From Paracraurococcus sp049315625 (GTDB taxonomy: Bacteria > Pseudomonadota > Alphaproteobacteria > Acetobacterales > Acetobacteraceae): a stretch of DNA of 7,321 nt. The notes beneath the pieces are model-generated. The model made no database searches and had not been told where the DNA came from. It saw nothing but the letters and a program-made list of their open reading frames with translations. Both the position numbers and the translations under genes were made by a program. Positions 5,215 to 7,321 of this stretch are shown here, in pieces. The stretch is taken from NCBI GenBank assembly GCA_049315625.1, contig JBMOJU010000273.1:1-7321 (forward strand). Direction: 5' to 3'. Each line of letters opens with the position of its first letter. Position 1 is the first letter of the stretch.

Positions 5215-6608
5215 TCAGACCAGCGCCGGCCAGCGCGCCGCCCAGGGATGCGCCGTCTCCCACTCCGCCGCCAGGGCGCAGAGCAGGCCGTCGGAGCCGG
5301 ACGGGCCGACCAGTTGGAAGCCGATCGGCAGGCCCGATTCGGCCGGTTCGCAGGGCAGCGCAATGCCCGGCAGGGCGGCCAGGTTGGCGAAATTCGTGAA
5401 GATTGCGTGGCCGCGCGGGCCGACGGCGACGCCATCGATCGTCGGCGGGCGACCTGGTCGGCCGGCCAGGGCAGCGCCGCCGCGGCGGGCGTCAGGATCA
5501 GGTCCCAGGTGCCGAAGAACGCCGCCATGCGGCGGCGGAAGGCGGCGATGCCGTCCAGCGCGGCGAACAGGGTCGCGGCGCTCAGGGCGCGGCCGGCGGC
5601 CGCCATCTCCCGGAGCATCGGCGCCTCGGGCTCGCCACCGCGTTCCGCCAGCAGCCAGGCCAGGCCCGCCTGGCCGATCGGGCCGAACAGGGCGCCCAAC
5701 TCGTCCAGCGTGAAAGGTGCCTCGCCCTCCTCGACCCGGTGCCCGAGCGCGCCGAGCTGGGCGGCGGCGATGGCAACGCTGGTGGCGATCTCCGGGTCCA
5801 CCGGGTTGGTGCCGAGCCGCGGGACGAATAGGACGCGCTGGCGCGGCGGCCGCGGCGGCACGACGAACGGCGGCATGGCACGGCTCGCCGGGTCGCGCGC
5901 ATCCGGCGGGGTGAGCAGCGCCAGCAGCGCGACAAGGTCGGCGGTGGTGCGGGCGATCGGGCCGATCTGCTCCAGGTCCAGCAGGATGGCCGGCAGCCCG
6001 TCGCAGCGCGGCACCTGGCCGATGCTCGGCTTCAGCCCGACCAGCCCGGCGTGGGAGGCGGGCCGGCGGATCGAGCCGCCGCCATCGGTGCCGAGCGCGA
6101 GCGGGCCGAGCCCGGCGGCGACCGCGGCGACGGCGCCGCCGGAGGAGCCGCCGGGGGTCAGTGCGGGGTTCCACGGGTTGCGGGTGACGCCGTGGACCCT
6201 GTTGTCGGTGTAGCCCTGGAGGGTGAATTCCGGGACGTTGGTCTTGCCGAGGATGACGAGGCCGGCGGCCCGGGCGCGGGCGACCGGCAATTCGTCCCGC
6301 TCCGGCACGAAGCCGGCGAAGATCGGGCTGCCCCAGGCGCAGGGCAGGCCGGCGACCGTGATGTTGTCCTTCACCGTCAGCGCTACGCCATCCAGCGGCG
6401 AGAGCGGCGTGCCGGCCCGCCAGCGCGCCTCGCTGGCCCGGGCGGCGGCCCGGGCGCTGTCCGCGTCGAGGGCGATGATCGCGTTCAGCCGGGGGTTCAG
6501 CGCGGCGATGCGGGCCAGGACCGCGTCGAGCGCCTCGACCGGGGAGAGCGCGCGGCGGGCGTAGAGGCCGGCGAGGGTGGTGGCGGGGAGCAGGGCAGGG
6601 TCGGTCAT
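5215..6608 (-). pseudogene. Amidase-signature hydrolase, broken by a one-base frameshift
   Basis: This belongs to the amidase-signature family, which hydrolyses amides to acid and ammonia. The Ser-cisSer-Lys triad is complete: Lys80 (TVKDN), Ser155 (TPGGSSGG) and nucleophile Ser179 (GTDGGGSIRRPA). The ATG at 6608 has GCGAGG 5 nt upstream. At about codon 387 (near 5447-5449) the family-like text LPWPADQVA stops and becomes Arg/Ser/Pro-rich; the expected C-terminus, PPTIDGVAVGPRGHAIFTNFAN onward, continues in another frame to a TGA at 5217-5215. Adding one C to a CCC run on the coding strand restores a single 464-residue protein, a normal length for the family. The shifted frame has no stop and runs into htrA. 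It may be a genuine inactivating mutation or a homopolymer sequencing error. Substrate is unknown; it is not in a gatCAB setting, so GatA is unlikely. Confidence 0.88.
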
Positions 6609-6613
6609 CGGAG

Positions 6614-6619
6614 CCTCGC
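6614..6619 (-). promoter_or_regulatory. Ribosome binding site of the amidase
   Basis: On the - strand GCGAGG lies 5 nt before the ATG at 6608, supporting this start. It sits immediately beside the end of the palindromic repeat at 6622-6712, so the repeat forms the leader of the amidase message. Confidence 0.55.
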
Positions 6620-6621
6620 TT

Positions 6622-6712
6622 CCCTCCCCGCTGGCGGGGCAGGGTCAGGGTGGGGTGATGCGGATGGCGGGAACACCCCCACCCCAGCCCTCCTCCGCGG
6701 CGCGGGGGAGGG
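6622..6712. repeat. GC-rich composite palindromic intergenic repeat, possible terminator
   Basis: This nearly fills the 106 bp between the monooxygenase-like gene and the amidase. Left hairpin: CCCTCCCCGC (6622-6631) with GCGGGG-C-AGGG (6634-6644). Right hairpin: CCCTCCTCCGC (6688-6698) with GCGGGGGAGGG (6702-6712), one mismatch, 3-nt loop. In between, GGTGGGGTG (6649-6657) can pair with CACCCCCACC (6674-6683, one bulge), so the whole element is a nested palindrome. It resembles GC-rich dispersed intergenic repeats (CCCTCCCC...GGGGAGGG) that I recall from Acetobacteraceae and related genomes; copy number cannot be seen here. The right hairpin begins 2 bp after the stop of the upstream - strand gene and could stall or terminate transcription, but lacks a T-run. 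Confidence 0.7.
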
Positions 6713-6714
6713 GG

Positions 6715-7321
6715 TCAGAAAAAGCCGCGCAGGCGGGCCATGCCGGCTTCCGCCTCGGCGACCATCCGGGCGACCACGTCGCCGGCCGTGGGCACGTCGT
6801 CGAACAGCCCGACGCATTGCCCGGCCCAGACATAGCTGCCCGCCAGATCGCCCGCATCGGTGCCGCGGGCGTTCATGGCGCCGGCGATCATCGCCAGGAT
6901 CTCCGCCTGCGGCGCGCCGGCCGCCTCGGCGGCGACGATCGCCTCGGCATGCGGGCTGCGCAGCACCCGGCCGGGCATGCCCAGCGTCCGCTTGATGATC
7001 ATGGTGTCGCCCGGCGCCGCTGCCGCCAAGGCCTGCTTGTAGGCCAGGTGCGCCTGCGCCTCGACGGTGGCGACGAAGCGGGTGCCCATCTCGACGCCCT
7101 CCGCCCCCAGCGCCAGCGCCGCGAGCAGCCCGGCGCCGGTGGCGATCCCGCCCGAGGCGAGCACCGGGATCTGCACCGCCGCGACGATGCGCGGCACCAT
7201 CACCATGGTGGTCTCGTCGCCGCGGCCGAGATGCCCGCCGCCTTCGAAGCCCACGGTCGCGACCATGTCGGCGCCGGCGGCCTCGGCCTTCTTAGCCAGT
7301 TCCGGCCCCGCGATCAGCACC
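6715..7321 (-). CDS. Nitronate monooxygenase / 2-nitropropane dioxygenase-like flavoprotein, C-terminal part
   Basis: The gene is cut by the right edge of the window; about 201 C-terminal residues are visible. The GTG at 7320 is an internal Val codon, not a start, because the N-terminal half of the TIM barrel is missing. Numbered from that codon: GFEGGGHLG (24-32) with the conserved His30 of the family, IPVLASGGIATG (51-62) and GAEGVEMGTRF (72-82), which form the FMN-phosphate-binding loops, and a C-terminal segment SYVWAGQCVGLFDDVPTAGDVVARM (162-186) typical of NPD/NMO proteins. The family uses FMN to oxidise alkyl nitronates; close relatives act as NAD(P)H:quinone reductases or FabK-type enoyl-ACP reductases, so the substrate is not settled. 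It is followed by the palindromic repeat and then the amidase on the same strand, which may be read on the same transcript. Confidence 0.9.
   Translation of the reverse strand, partial: VLIAGPELAKKAEAAGADMVATVGFEGGGHLGRGDETTMVMVPRIVAAVQIPVLASGGIATGAGLLAALALGAEGVEMGTRFVATVEAQAHLAYKQALAAAAPGDTMIIKRTLGMPGRVLRSPHAEAIVAAEAAGAPQAEILAMIAGAMNARGTDAGDLAGSYVWAGQCVGLFDDVPTAGDVVARMVAEAEAGMARLRGFF

Noticed and set aside
5248..6213. A 321-codon + strand frame opposite the amidase
   Set aside because: It is antisense to a conserved amidase core; its composition is Ser/Arg/Pro-rich with no motif.
4023..6608. A true amidase-HtrA fusion protein
   Set aside because: The correct amidase C-terminus is found in the other frame, HtrA keeps its own export signal, and the joining text is non-family Arg/Ser/Pro-rich sequence.
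7318..7320. GTG at the right edge as the start of the monooxygenase-like gene
   Set aside because: The family needs a further N-terminal half of the FMN barrel, so this is an internal Val codon of a gene running out of the window.
1..7321. CRISPR array, tRNA, mobile element or phage-defence system
   Set aside because: I saw no regularly spaced direct repeats, cloverleaf genes, transposase or integrase motifs, or known defence domains.

Overview
The window is GC-rich throughout. Its codon use, and the mix of an RTX/Ig-like surface protein, an HtrA protease, an OmpR-type two-component system, an amidase and a nitronate-monooxygenase-like flavoprotein, suggest an alphaproteobacterium, most likely Acetobacteraceae (a Roseomonas-like genus). 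That placement is an inference from style; the window holds no marker gene.

Layout: (1) At the left, on the + strand, is the 3' end of a large secreted protein with Ig/cadherin-like repeats, RTX calcium-binding nonapeptides and a type I secretion-like tail. (2) About 430 bp between convergent genes holds GC-rich inverted repeats and no credible gene. (3) Everything else is on the - strand, read right to left: a nitronate-monooxygenase-like enzyme cut by the window edge; a GC-rich palindromic repeat; an amidase-signature hydrolase broken by one apparent missing base; a single-PDZ HtrA-type serine protease; an OmpR/PhoB-type response regulator; its sensor histidine kinase; and a small exported two-cysteine protein of unknown function.

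The htrA, regulator, kinase and small exported protein genes look like a functional group for the cell envelope: a periplasmic protease plus a two-component system that may sense envelope state. Regulator, kinase and small protein are spaced 13 and 10 bp apart, so they are probably one operon. A 162 bp gap separates htrA from the regulator and can hold a promoter. The amidase and the monooxygenase-like gene appear to be unrelated metabolic neighbours.

I saw no CRISPR array, tRNA, rRNA, transposase, integrase or recognisable defence system. The points most worth a second look are the amidase frameshift, which makes an artificial 861-codon amidase-HtrA reading frame; the strong hairpin and uncertain start at the 5' end of htrA; the palindromic repeat at 6622-6712; and the uncharacterised small protein after the kinase.
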